NCBI GenBank assembly: GCA_003224055.1
Contig: QHYE01000108.1
Coordinates: forward strand, 1 to 36,603
Length of the DNA stretch: 36,603 nt
Reading direction: 5' to 3'
Source: Acidobacteriota bacterium
GTDB lineage: Bacteria; Acidobacteriota; Terriglobia; Acidiferrales; UBA7541
Program-made: the position numbers and the translations under genes
The notes under the pieces: model-generated
Told to the model about the DNA's origin: nothing
Database searches by the model: none
What the model saw: the letters and a program-made list of their open reading frames with translations, nothing else
Shown here: positions 14,394 through 23,941 of the stretch, piece by piece
How the letters are laid out: the number at the start of each line of letters is the position of its first letter
Numbering within the stretch: the first letter of the stretch is position 1

Positions 14394-15890
14394 CTAGAAG
14401 ACCTGAAGAAGGAGCATCCAGTCTCCTGCGCCTGCTGAGTTTTTCCCCGGCGTTTTGAAGCTCTTCGTCCCAACGTTAGGGAAGGGACTCCCGGGTATTT
14501 CTAAGTAACTTGCAGACGTTGGGTCAAACCAGTGGGCGCGAGCAGAACCCCTGAGCGCGGTCATATCCACGGTGAAGCTGGAGGAGCGCGCCGTCCCCGG
14601 TGGTACGTAGGCCAGGAGCACACTACCGTCGCTCGTCGTTGCGGCGGTGACGTAGTCAAGCTGTCCATAGGTACCGCCACCTTCAGTCACGAGCGTCTTC
14701 CTTCCGCCGAGTCCGGAAGGAACTAAGTTGTACCAAGGCAACGGATCGAGGAATCGCCCGAGTCGCGTCATGTCAAATGCGCCGGTCGAATCAAGCGCGG
14801 CCTGCCAAGGACCATGACCGAAGGTATAACCTGACCACCAACTGGACGTGGCGAATTCCCAGATGTCACGGTTGCCGAAGAATGCGCCCGCCGTGGCGCC
14901 TCCCAAGATACTCCAATACTCGTATTTGCGAACCGAGGCCGGGTCACCGGCAACCCAATTCTCATTCTCGTAGCCGGCCTCCTTTAGATAAGCCGGACGT
15001 GGGGGAGAATCAGTGTATGCGGTTCGCGCCTCGCCGTAGGTCGTGCCAGGGTGGTCTGGAATACCGTAGGTATAGACAGCATTAAGATCCATTAGAGAAG
15101 CGAATGCTTTCTCGTCGGTCGAGATGCAAGGGGCTCTCCAATCCCCAGCCCACAACTGCTTGGCCCCGGCATCCCTGACGCCTTCCAGGAATCTCCGAAG
15201 TCGCGTCTCTCCTTCTGATCCTTCTGGGGGCAGATAATCCCCACCGATGACCCACAGAATGTTCGTCCGGCTCTTGTACCTTTTCCCGATATACAAACCG
15301 AAGTTGTAGCAAACGGTTTGCGCATTGACGTCATTAGTTAGCACCTTCCACCAGCCCTCGTCCCCGCCGTTAACACCAAGGTACATCGCCGCAAGGCTGA
15401 CCAGCATCCCTTTCGACGCTGCGAGATCGATGATCGAATCCGCAAAGGCAAAGTAAGCTTCGTTCGGTGTCGAGAGGTCGCCGGGCTTCGTGAAAGGAGC
15501 ATCTCCATTTCTGTTGGCTGGCGCATGGATGGCGAACTTGGCCTCGAGCAGGTTGATGTTAACGGTATTGAATCCCTTTTTCTGCCTGTCTGAGAGGTAT
15601 TTATCTGCCTCCGCATATGTGAGGTTGGCGATCAGGGACTGTGCGGAATCCCCTTGGATGCGGAATGGCTTGTTGTTTTGATCGACAAGGTATCTGCGGT
15701 TCGTCGAGATCTTGAGCGGATAGGCATACGTGGCCGAAGTCGTGACTTGTATCGGCGAAGCTGGAAATCCAGGTGAGCTCGCTCCCGATCGGTTCGCGGT
15801 CGGTGCCCCGGGTGATGATGCCGGTTCATTTGTTGAGCATCCCAGGGCCATATACAAGGAGGTACAAAGGAATAAAGATCTCAATTTCAT
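14394..15890 (-). CDS. DUF4038 glycoside hydrolase-like lipoprotein
   Basis: Secreted protein of about 498 residues with a lipoprotein-type N-terminus (MKLRSLFLCTSLYMALGC). The lipobox-like MALGC is imperfect. A Ser/Pro/Ala linker follows, then a TIM-barrel region typical of DUF4038/apiosidase-like (GH140-related) enzymes: FRIQGDSAQSLIANLTYAEAD, RQKKGFNTVNINLLE and TNILWVIGGDYLP. The C-terminal beta domain (FTVDMTALRGSARAHWFDP through GDWMLLLQV) matches the putative collagen-binding domain usually found behind DUF4038. Such enzymes act on plant polysaccharides. ATG 15890 is chosen because the signal peptide begins there; upstream in-frame residues are basic and not signal-like. It is transcribed alone, with gaps on both sides. 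Confidence 0.85.
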   Translation of the reverse strand: MKLRSLFLCTSLYMALGCSTNEPASSPGAPTANRSGASSPGFPASPIQVTTSATYAYPLKISTNRRYLVDQNNKPFRIQGDSAQSLIANLTYAEADKYLSDRQKKGFNTVNINLLEAKFAIHAPANRNGDAPFTKPGDLSTPNEAYFAFADSIIDLAASKGMLVSLAAMYLGVNGGDEGWWKVLTNDVNAQTVCYNFGLYIGKRYKSRTNILWVIGGDYLPPEGSEGETRLRRFLEGVRDAGAKQLWAGDWRAPCISTDEKAFASLMDLNAVYTYGIPDHPGTTYGEARTAYTDSPPRPAYLKEAGYENENWVAGDPASVRKYEYWSILGGATAGAFFGNRDIWEFATSSWWSGYTFGHGPWQAALDSTGAFDMTRLGRFLDPLPWYNLVPSGLGGRKTLVTEGGGTYGQLDYVTAATTSDGSVLLAYVPPGTARSSSFTVDMTALRGSARAHWFDPTSASYLEIPGSPFPNVGTKSFKTPGKNSAGAGDWMLLLQVF

Positions 15891-15996
15891 TGAAATTCTT
15901 CGGGGGTGTCTACTTCGTGCCATCTTGCGTCCAGCTGTCATTGTCAACCTTCAGCAATAGATTCAATTAAAGCTCTGCGAGATGGAACGCTAGGAC

Positions 15997-16809
15997 TCAG
16001 TCTTTCGCCATGCGCGCCAGCGTCTTCCAGTACGAAGCCGGCCGCAGGCGCTGCAGGATGTCGATCTTGTAGGCATCCGAGCCGATCAGGATGCGCGGCT
16101 CGCGACGCTCAACGCCGCGCAGAATCCGTGCCGCAGCCACTTCCGGAGAAGTCCGGAACAGCTTTTCAAACCGAGCCGCTTTCTGCTCGAGTCCCGTTCG
16201 CTTTACGCCAGCCCCCACGCGCGCCCGGCGGGCAATCGCCGTCTTGATTCCGCCCGGGTGCACGCAAGAAACCTGCACGGGTGTGCCCGCAAGCTCATGC
16301 CGCAGGCATTCCGTAAATCCCCGCACCGCAAATTTGCTTGCGGAATACGCTGGTTGGCCCGGCGGCGCGATCAACCCAAAAACGCTGGAAATATTGACGA
16401 TGTGCGCTCGCTGCTCCCGCTTCAGCATCGGCAGGAAAAACTTCACGCCGTACACCACGCCCCAAAAATTGATATTCATCAGCCAGTGAAAATCATCCAG
16501 CGAGATCTCCTCGAACGTACCCTCCATCGCCACTCCCGCATTGTTGATGAGCAGCGTTACGCGTCCATGCCTGCGGCCGACGTCTTCCGCAAACGCGCTC
16601 ACGCCCGCCTCATCGGCAACATCCAAGATCGTCGCCGTCACCAGCGCGGCTTTCTTACCGAGCAATTGTGTAGTTTCCGCCAGCGCCGCTTCATCAATAT
16701 CGGCAATCGCCAGGGCCGAACCTGCCGCCGCGAGTTGCTGCGCGAGCGCCCGCCCGATGCCGGAACCCGCCCCTGTCACCACGGTGACTCCATGACTCAA
16801 AAATGACAT
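15997..16809 (-). CDS. Short-chain dehydrogenase/reductase
   Basis: Classical SDR oxidoreductase, 270 residues. The Rossmann motif TGAGSGIG (about 12-19) is followed by ADIDEAAL, where Asp suggests NAD(H) preference. NNAG (about 90-93), the catalytic Ser in VNISSVFG and YSASK (about 155-159) complete the active site. The C-terminal extension (RRARVGAGVKRTGLEQKAARFEKLFRTSPEVAA) resembles SDRs of the acyl/ketone-reducing type found beside lipid genes. The substrate is unknown. It is last in a minus-strand run after thiC, DUF1493 and the methyltransferase, 59 bases from the latter, with GAGG about 9 bases before the ATG. Confidence 0.92.
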   Translation of the reverse strand: MSFLSHGVTVVTGAGSGIGRALAQQLAAAGSALAIADIDEAALAETTQLLGKKAALVTATILDVADEAGVSAFAEDVGRRHGRVTLLINNAGVAMEGTFEEISLDDFHWLMNINFWGVVYGVKFFLPMLKREQRAHIVNISSVFGLIAPPGQPAYSASKFAVRGFTECLRHELAGTPVQVSCVHPGGIKTAIARRARVGAGVKRTGLEQKAARFEKLFRTSPEVAAARILRGVERREPRILIGSDAYKIDILQRLRPASYWKTLARMAKD

Positions 16810-16868
16810 TGGAGAACCTCATCGCGCGGCGGCATTCCTCTCGGCGAGGCCGGACGCGGCCACTTGCT

Positions 16869-17561
16869 TCATCCTTTCGCACCGCGTATCAGCAGCGCGC
16901 CTTCCGCTTTGAACGCGCGGAGCTGCTCCGCATCGCGAAACCACCGGCCGGTATAGGTTGCTGGCGTTGGCGATGGATCCACGATTCGTTCGTGCACCAC
17001 ATTTGTGAATCCCGCGTTTCGAAACAACTCCGCCCACTCGTCGCCGGAAAGCAGGTGCGTCGGCACGGCGAGCAACTCACCCCACTGGTGGCAATGCGGA
17101 TTGTCGCGGTAATAGTTGATCAAAATCCAAGCCGACCCGCCGTCGCGCAACACGCGAAAAATATCTTTGATTCCGGCGGCCGGATCCGGCCAGTAGTACG
17201 ACGATTCCACGGAAATGGCGTGTGAGAAAAAATGCGGCTGCCAGGGAATTTCCTTAACTTCGCCTGTCATGAACAGCAGATTGCCGAAGTCCGCGCTGGC
17301 GCGCCGCGCATGGCGGATCATTTCGTCGGAAATATCCATTCCCACCACGCGGCCCTCGGGCACCAATTTCGCCAGCCGCCGCGAGAGCCACCCCGCGCCG
17401 CAACCCACGTCCAGCACGTTGTCCGTCGGTGCCAGCCGCATTTTCTCCAGCACCGGCAGGGTGATTGGCAGGTGGTCCTGCTCCATCTCCGCGCCGCGCC
17501 CCGCCTCCGCCCAGCGGTCAAATTCCTCGCGCAGCTTTCTATCGGGCAATGAATCGATCAT
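16869..17561 (-). CDS. Class I SAM-dependent methyltransferase
   Basis: A 230-residue methyltransferase with motif I VLDVGCGAGWLSR (about 49-61), motif II GMDISDEMI and a post-I acidic region. The N-terminal FDRWAEAGRGAEMEQDHLPI precedes the fold. The family resembles UbiE/type-11 small-molecule methyltransferases; the substrate cannot be assigned. Its start overlaps the last 23 bases of the DUF1493 gene, which points to translational coupling. Cytoplasmic. Confidence 0.88.
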   Translation of the reverse strand: MIDSLPDRKLREEFDRWAEAGRGAEMEQDHLPITLPVLEKMRLAPTDNVLDVGCGAGWLSRRLAKLVPEGRVVGMDISDEMIRHARRASADFGNLLFMTGEVKEIPWQPHFFSHAISVESSYYWPDPAAGIKDIFRVLRDGGSAWILINYYRDNPHCHQWGELLAVPTHLLSGDEWAELFRNAGFTNVVHERIVDPSPTPATYTGRWFRDAEQLRAFKAEGALLIRGAKG

Positions 17562-18045
17562 AGAATTTCGGCTTGTTCATTCGGCGTACAATTTCTTCCG
17601 GGACAGCCTTTGTCCATTTTCCAGAGGAAGCGCTCTGCACGAGGTCCTCCATCGCTATCTGGGCCGTCCGATTCTTGTATCGCCACCTGCTCCACTGCAC
17701 GAGTGCCGCTAACCAAAGCAGAGCGGAGATTCCGAAAGCAACCATCCCCTGCAGGTAAGGAAAAAATCTTTCCAGAAAGAGGGCAAGCACTACCGCTGGA
17801 ATTACGACTAAGAGCGCCGTTGTGAGAGGTACTCCTTCAGAGGAGAAGTAGAATTTCCAATCACGAAAAAGGTCAGTCAGATCAACGGCGAAGTCGGCAC
17901 CGAACTTCTCGAAGAACTCGACCGCGTCGTCCCCTTCCATGCCGAGGTCCCGACTCAGCGTTGTCCCCAGCTGCAGTTTTTCCGACTTCACACCGGTAGT
18001 CCACGAAACCAATGCAAGGATGCGGGCGTGAAGTTCCGTCTTCAC
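17539..18045 (-). CDS. DUF1493-like acyl-carrier-fold membrane protein
   Basis: A 168-residue protein. Residues 1 to about 60 resemble an acyl carrier protein fold of the DUF1493 type: LQLGTTLSRDLGMEGDDAVEFFEKFGADFAVDL. The position where ACP has its phosphopantetheine Ser is occupied by DD, so it is unlikely to be a normal carrier. Two hydrophobic segments follow (TTALLVVIPAVVLALFL and MVAFGISALLWLAALVQW), then a basic cytoplasmic tail. The gene starts 5 bases after the thiC stop and overlaps the methyltransferase by 23 bases, so it belongs to the thiC transcript. No function is known to me for DUF1493 in this setting. The stop is TAG. Confidence 0.75.
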   Translation of the reverse strand: MKTELHARILALVSWTTGVKSEKLQLGTTLSRDLGMEGDDAVEFFEKFGADFAVDLTDLFRDWKFYFSSEGVPLTTALLVVIPAVVLALFLERFFPYLQGMVAFGISALLWLAALVQWSRWRYKNRTAQIAMEDLVQSASSGKWTKAVPEEIVRRMNKPKFYDRFIAR

Positions 18046-18050
18046 GGGCG

Positions 18051-19496
<1,446 letters not shown>

Positions 19497-19568
19497 TCAG
19501 ACCTGCCGACGCGTGCTCCGCGACTCTCAATGAATCTTTCGAACCACGAATCCACACTACGAAGTGGA

Positions 19569-19597
19569 ATTATGGCACCCGGAGATGGGTGCCGCAA
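19569..19597 (-). promoter_or_regulatory. Putative thiC promoter with inverted repeat in the spacer
   Basis: On the minus strand, TTGCGG (19592-19597), a 17-base spacer, then CATAAT (19569-19574; 5 of 6). The perfect hairpin GGCACCC-6-GGGTGCC (19574-19593) fills the spacer. That placement suits a repressor, or a MerR-type activator that twists the spacer. The -35 is poor, as for an activated promoter. Confidence 0.4.
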
Positions 19598-19646
19598 CTT
19601 GCGACCCATTCGAAGAAACGAGCGCGCCGAATGCTAAAAATTGTAC

Positions 19647-19675
19647 TTGACACATGGCGAAACAAAAGCGAAAAT
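19647..19675 (+). promoter_or_regulatory. Promoter of recQ
   Basis: TTGACA (19647-19652, perfect) and GAAAAT (19670-19675, 4 of 6) are separated by 17 bases. Transcription would start near 19682, about 30 bases before the recQ ATG at 19713. This argues against the earlier TTG at 19641, which lies upstream of the promoter itself. Confidence 0.5.
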
Positions 19676-19712
19676 CTGGGCGCCCATCCTCTACTGGGCC
19701 TCGGAGCTCTTT

Positions 19713-21644
19713 ATGGCTGCCGCACCTGGCCTAGCGGATCAAAGCCGCGAAAACGCGCCTTCCTTCGACGACGGCACCCTCCTTTACGAAGCATTGCACC
19801 GCTACTGGGGCTACGAATCCTTCCGCCCGGGACAGGAAGCCATCGTCCGCTGCCTCGCCGCAGGCCACGACGCTTGCGTCATCATGCCTACCGGCGGAGG
19901 CAAATCGCTCTGCTACCAACTTCCCGCCGTGCTCGACGCCCGCACCGCCGTCGTGATCTCCCCGCTCATCGCCCTGATGCAGGACCAGGTCGCGCAACTC
20001 CTCCAGATGGGCATTTCCGCCGCCTGCCTGAATGCCGCCACCCTCCCTGACGAGCGCGCTCACATCCTCCAGCAAGCCGCCACCGGCAAATACCAGCTTC
20101 TCTATCTGTCTCCGGAGCGCATCGCCCTTAGCAACACGATGGACTGGCTGAAGCGCCTCCCCATTTCCTTTTTCGCCATCGACGAAGCCCATTGCATTTC
20201 CGAGTGGGGCCATGAATTCCGCCCGGAGTACCGCCAGCTTAGTCGCTTGCGCGAGATTTTTCCCGACCGCCCCATCGCAGCCTTCACCGCCAGCGCCACG
20301 AAACGCGTTCGCGGCGACATCATCGAGCAGCTCCGTCTGCGCGATCCGTACAAACACATCGCCAGTTTCCGCCGCCCGAACCTGCGCTACATCGTCCGCC
20401 AGGCCAACGCCCGCACACAGGACGAACTCCTCCTTCGCGCCGTGCGGCAAGTCTCGGACGGCAGCGCCATCGTCTATGCGCCCACGATCGCTCGCGTGGG
20501 AGAAACCGTCGATTTCCTCGAAGAAAACGGCATCGCCGCCATCGGCTATCACGGCCAGATGGATAGCCGCGCCCGCCGCGAAAACCAGGAAAAGTGGATG
20601 GCCGACGAAGTGCGCATCCTGGTGGGCACCATGGCCTTCGGCCTGGGCATCAACAAGCCCGCCGTGCGCGCCGTCATTCATCTCGCTCTCCCGAAAAGTG
20701 TCGAGCAGTATTACCAGGAAGCAGGCCGCGCCGGCCGTGACGGCCTCCCCGCCGATTGCTTCCTGTTCTGGCAAAAAAAAGATTCCGGCCTCCACGCCTA
20801 CTTCAACGGAAAAATCGAAGACTATGCGGAGAAAGAACGCGCCTGGCAGCGCTACCGCGAAGTCGAGCAGTTCGTGCAATCCGAAAGCTGCCGCCAGCGC
20901 CACATTTGTATGCACTTCGGCGAAACTCCCAGATGGGAAACGTGCGGCAATTGCGACGCTTGCGCCGCCCCGCCAGACTGGCTGGAAATAGAAGTAGCCC
21001 AAAGGAGGCGAAGCAGCACTGTTTCGCGTCCGCCGAAGCCAGCACTTTCCGGACAGCAGCGAGTCTCAATTCCGGTCGCTAACGCCTCGGTGGATCGAGA
21101 GTTGAATGAGTATTTGCGGGAGTGGCGGCGGAACACCGCGAAGGATAAGGGCGTCTCAGCATTCGTCGTCTTGCACGATTCCGCGCTGGAAGATTTGTGC
21201 CTCGTCGAGCCATCGAACTTGCAGGAGTTGCGGCGCGTGTCTGGCTTCGGCGAAAAGAAAGTCGAAATGTACGGCAAGGAAATCCTGGACGTCCTCCGCC
21301 GCTTCCGCCAGGGCGAACGCGCCACCAACGAAGGCAAACTAAAAGTCTCCTCCCCCGCGAAAGAAACCCTGCGTCTGCTAGAAGAAGGCCGCACCTTCGA
21401 ACAGATCGCCCAAATCCGCGCCCGAACCCTCCGCGCCGTCGTCTCCCTTGTCGCCGATCTCATCGAACGAGGCGAAGCCCAGTTCCAGCCCGGCTGGCTG
21501 GCCTCCGAACGCTACAACCAAATCGCCGCCGCCTGCCGCCAACTCGGCATGGACCGCCTCAAGCCTCTCAAGGAAGCCCTCCCACCCGAAATTCCCTACG
21601 AAGAAATCCGCCTCGTCATAGCCCGCCTCCGCTCCGAATCCTAG
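19713..21644 (+). CDS. recQ: ATP-dependent DNA helicase RecQ
   Basis: 3'-5' superfamily 2 helicase for recombination and replication-fork repair, about 643 residues. It shows Walker A MPTGGGKSLCYQLP, Walker B IDEAHCISEWGHEFRPEY, motif VI QEAGRAGRDG and the RecQ zinc site (SCRQRHICMHFGE then CGNCDAC). After the zinc site comes a linker of only about 45 residues, then an HRDC domain (ELNEYLREWRR to GKEILDVLRRFRQG). A C-terminal helical HTH_40-like domain (SSPAKETLRLLEEGRTFEQIA to the end) follows. The winged-helix RQC module normally between zinc site and HRDC seems absent. ATG 19713 is chosen because CGGAG lies 6 bases upstream and the promoter is at 19647. The stop is TAG. Confidence 0.95.
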   Translation: MAAAPGLADQSRENAPSFDDGTLLYEALHRYWGYESFRPGQEAIVRCLAAGHDACVIMPTGGGKSLCYQLPAVLDARTAVVISPLIALMQDQVAQLLQMGISAACLNAATLPDERAHILQQAATGKYQLLYLSPERIALSNTMDWLKRLPISFFAIDEAHCISEWGHEFRPEYRQLSRLREIFPDRPIAAFTASATKRVRGDIIEQLRLRDPYKHIASFRRPNLRYIVRQANARTQDELLLRAVRQVSDGSAIVYAPTIARVGETVDFLEENGIAAIGYHGQMDSRARRENQEKWMADEVRILVGTMAFGLGINKPAVRAVIHLALPKSVEQYYQEAGRAGRDGLPADCFLFWQKKDSGLHAYFNGKIEDYAEKERAWQRYREVEQFVQSESCRQRHICMHFGETPRWETCGNCDACAAPPDWLEIEVAQRRRSSTVSRPPKPALSGQQRVSIPVANASVDRELNEYLREWRRNTAKDKGVSAFVVLHDSALEDLCLVEPSNLQELRRVSGFGEKKVEMYGKEILDVLRRFRQGERATNEGKLKVSSPAKETLRLLEEGRTFEQIAQIRARTLRAVVSLVADLIERGEAQFQPGWLASERYNQIAAACRQLGMDRLKPLKEALPPEIPYEEIRLVIARLRSES

Positions 21645-21741
21645 GTATGCTGCACCAGCCAGGAGGTGGGAGTTAGGGACGAAGGGCCTTGCGCCGGGCG
21701 CTTTCTAGGGGAAAGGAGTATGTTCTCCGTCCTTGAAAGAA

Positions 21742-21993
21742 TCAGGAGCGTTTCCGCTCGGCGGCAAGTTGCTCGGTGCCGGAAACCTTCAGGCGCCGCT
21801 TGCCGAAGATCTTTTTCTGTCGCGCCAGAAAGTCCGGGAAGCTCGCGGGTGCCGCGGGATCCGGCGGAAGCAGCCTTGCAATGACATGCTTGCGCTTGGT
21901 TATCTGGATTTCTTCGCCGTCGCGGAGTAGGTCTTCCAGGGCGGAGAACCGATAACGTAGATCGTGGATGCTGGCTTTCTTCACGTAATGCAT
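21742..21993 (-). CDS. Phd/YefM-like antitoxin, solitary
   Basis: Small protein of 83 residues with the N-terminal pattern of Phd/YefM antitoxins: MHYVKKASIHDLRYRFSALEDLLRDGEEIQITKRKHVIARLLP. This half usually binds the operator as a dimer, and the C-terminal half wraps the toxin, often a PIN or RelE protein. Here no toxin gene follows: only 97 bases lie between this stop and the recQ stop on the opposite strand, and none lies upstream. It may be an orphan antitoxin or a module that lost its toxin. ATG 21993 is used; the upstream frame has no antitoxin character. A palindrome overlaps the start codon. Confidence 0.75.
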   Translation of the reverse strand: MHYVKKASIHDLRYRFSALEDLLRDGEEIQITKRKHVIARLLPPDPAAPASFPDFLARQKKIFGKRRLKVSGTEQLAAERKRS

Positions 21994-22000
21994 TTTGCAT
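21988..22000. promoter_or_regulatory. Palindrome over the antitoxin start
   Basis: ATGCA-TTT-TGCAT is a perfect 5-bp inverted repeat with a 3-base centre, followed by the overlapping palindrome GCATGC (21998-22003). It covers the antitoxin start codon. Phd/YefM proteins bind palindromes in their own promoter, so an operator role is plausible. Confidence 0.35.
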
Positions 22001-22292
22001 GCACATCTTTTACCAAGCAAGAAAAGTCCCCACTCACAATGTCGACGCGCGCGGCACCCGGCGATTAATATCAGAGCAGTGCGACAGTCTCGAATCCGCC
22101 GGGACCGTTCAGCTTCCAGCGCGACCGTCCAACCCTTATTTTCTCCAGCTCGCTGCTCATTGCTTAAGCATTCCATGCTGGCATGCTATTCTCCCTCGTG
22201 TTTGCCAAACAAAACTTCCGTCGATCCACTTCCCTCGCTTCCGCCGCCCTGCGCTCACCTCGCTTCCTTCACTGCGTCACATCTCCCACCAC

Positions 22293-22321
22293 TGTAAGTC
22301 CTTTGTTTGCCACTCATACGA
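22293..22321. repeat. TTTGCCACTCATA repeat, copy 1
   Basis: TGTAAGTCCTTTGTTTGCC followed by ACTCATACGA. It differs from copy 3 at only two or three positions near the middle. On the minus strand the core reads TATGAGTGGCAAA. Confidence 0.7.
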
Positions 22322-22352
22322 GTCACCCGCAATTCACTGAAAACACAAATAC

Positions 22353-22380
22353 TTCAAATCCTGCATTTGCCACTCATATA
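22353..22380. repeat. TTTGCCACTCATA repeat, copy 2
   Basis: TTCAAATCCTGCATTTGCC followed by ACTCATATA. The core ATTTGCCACTCATA is kept; the left arm has diverged. Confidence 0.65.
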
Positions 22381-22391
22381 GACTTCGCGGC

Positions 22392-22420
22392 TGTAAGTCC
22401 TGTATTTGCCACTCATACGA
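22392..22420. repeat. TTTGCCACTCATA repeat, copy 3
   Basis: TGTAAGTCCTGTATTTGCC followed by ACTCATACGA, nearly identical to copy 1. Copies are spaced about 60 and 39 bases apart, so this is a dispersed cluster and not a head-to-tail array. Confidence 0.7.
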
Positions 22421-22525
22421 AAACAACCGGGGTGTATACCAACTCTTCCCGTTTTGGAACTCGCCCATCCACTCTGCGTTTCCCCGCCCGGACCTTGTCG
22501 GGGTCACTTCCCATCTTGCAACCTG

Positions 22526-23941
22526 ATGCGCTACCCTCTGCGGCACAAATTCGCCGTCTGGATTCACACGAGGCCAGCGAACATTTCCTCCACGCCCAGC
22601 AAACCCAACTCCACGCGCGCGGCCCTGCGCAAAGCCACGCTGCTGCCGTTCGTCTTTGTAATGTACGCCTACGCGACCGGCGGGCCGTTCGGGCTCGAGG
22701 ACATGGTCACCACCACCGGCTCGGGGCTGACGCTGCTCTATCAACTGTTTATCCCGTTTTTCTGGTGCATCCCCGTTTCGCTCGTGGCGGCGGAACTCAC
22801 CACCGCGATTCCTGTCGAGGGCGGCTTCTACCGCTGGGTGCGTGCGGGCTTCGGCGACCTCTGGGGATTTCTGGCGGGCTGGTGGAACTGGAGCGCGTCG
22901 TTCCTTCTCGCCGCCGCGTACGCCGTGTTATTCACGGACTACCTTACAAATTATCTTTCGTTCTACTTCACAATTCCTGGCTGGATGCATTACGCCATTG
23001 CCGTCGCGGTGATTGCGGTGATCGGGCACATCAACGTGCGCGGCATTCAGATGGTGGGCGGAGTTGCCACCATCCTGGAAATTTCCATTCTTGTGCCGAT
23101 CGTCGTGCTCTGCGCCATCGCCGCTACGAAGTGGCACCACAATCCGTTTACTCCGCTGATTCCGCCGCACGTGCCGCCGTTTCAGGTTTTCGGCGTGGGA
23201 CTCGCGCTGGGTCTGTGGCTGTACTCCGGCTACGAACAGGTTTCGAGCGTGGCCGAGGAAGTGGAACATCCTCAGCGGAACTATCCGATTGCTCTCGCGA
23301 TCGTCGTGCCGCTTTCGATGGCGACGTATTTTCTGCCCACCATGTTTTCGCTTGCGGCGCTGGGGAACTGGCAGAGGTGGCACACCGGATATTTTTCCGA
23401 AGCCGCGCATTTGATCGGCGGGCCGTGGCTGGGATTTGCGATGACCATCGCGGCGATGATCACCAATCTTTCGCTGCTGAATGCCACCGTGCTGACCAGC
23501 ACGCGCATGCCCTCCACAATGGCCGAGGACGGCTACTTGCCGCTGGCGCTCGCCGCGCGGCATCCGCGCTACGGCACACCGTGGATCGCTATCATCGCGT
23601 CCTGCATTATCTACGCGCTGCTGGCGCGGAGAACGATGGTGCAGCTTCTGACTGTCTACGTGTGGCTGCGGATCGGCGTAACGATTTTGACGGTGCTGGC
23701 GTCGTGGCGGCTGCGCAAGACTCAGCCGGATCTTCCGCGCCCCTTCCGCATTCCCTGGGGACGCGCAGGTCTGCTCTATGTCATCGTCGCGCCGCTGACG
23801 ATGAGCGTCGTCGCACTCGTGGCCAGCGATCCGTTCGCGCGGAAATGGGGGCCGGTTCCCGTCCTGCTCGGCCCCGTGATGTATTTTGTGTTCCGGAAAT
23901 TGCAAGCTGGAAAAACTGCGATCGGCCGGCAGGCTATGTAA
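22526..23941 (+). CDS. APC superfamily amino acid/amine permease
   Basis: Secondary transporter of the amino acid-polyamine-organocation superfamily, about 471 residues with roughly 12 hydrophobic segments. The first helix contains YAYATGGPFGLEDMV, a glycine-rich unwound substrate site typical of the group. The sequence STRMPSTMAEDGYLP is the conserved loop of LAT/PuuP-like permeases. The oxidase gene at its 3' end suggests an amine such as putrescine as substrate, but that is inference. The start is uncertain: ATG 22526 gives about 30 residues before the first helix and has no ribosome binding site, while earlier in-frame sequence runs into the repeat cluster. The 3' end overlaps the convergent oxidase gene by 8 bases. 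Confidence 0.88.
   Translation: MRYPLRHKFAVWIHTRPANISSTPSKPNSTRAALRKATLLPFVFVMYAYATGGPFGLEDMVTTTGSGLTLLYQLFIPFFWCIPVSLVAAELTTAIPVEGGFYRWVRAGFGDLWGFLAGWWNWSASFLLAAAYAVLFTDYLTNYLSFYFTIPGWMHYAIAVAVIAVIGHINVRGIQMVGGVATILEISILVPIVVLCAIAATKWHHNPFTPLIPPHVPPFQVFGVGLALGLWLYSGYEQVSSVAEEVEHPQRNYPIALAIVVPLSMATYFLPTMFSLAALGNWQRWHTGYFSEAAHLIGGPWLGFAMTIAAMITNLSLLNATVLTSTRMPSTMAEDGYLPLALAARHPRYGTPWIAIIASCIIYALLARRTMVQLLTVYVWLRIGVTILTVLASWRLRKTQPDLPRPFRIPWGRAGLLYVIVAPLTMSVVALVASDPFARKWGPVPVLLGPVMYFVFRKLQAGKTAIGRQAM

Larger units (their letters stand above)
21994..22525. other. Gene-free stretch between antitoxin and permease
   Basis: About 530 bases without a supportable gene. It contains the antitoxin's upstream region, three copies of a 28-base repeat (22293-22420) and a GTGTATACC motif (22432-22440) that recurs near 26792. 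Frames crossing it have atypical composition and no recognisable domain. The promoter of the permease should lie in its right part, but I cannot place it. Confidence 0.5.

Noticed and set aside
19731-21002. Long open frame on the minus strand inside recQ (423 codons)
   Set aside because: It is the antisense shadow of the RecQ helicase region, caused by GC-rich codon bias. It has no domain and no ribosome binding site.
22293-22420. CRISPR array
   Set aside because: Three imperfect copies with unequal spacers of about 31 and 11 bases and no cas genes; this is a dispersed repeat cluster.
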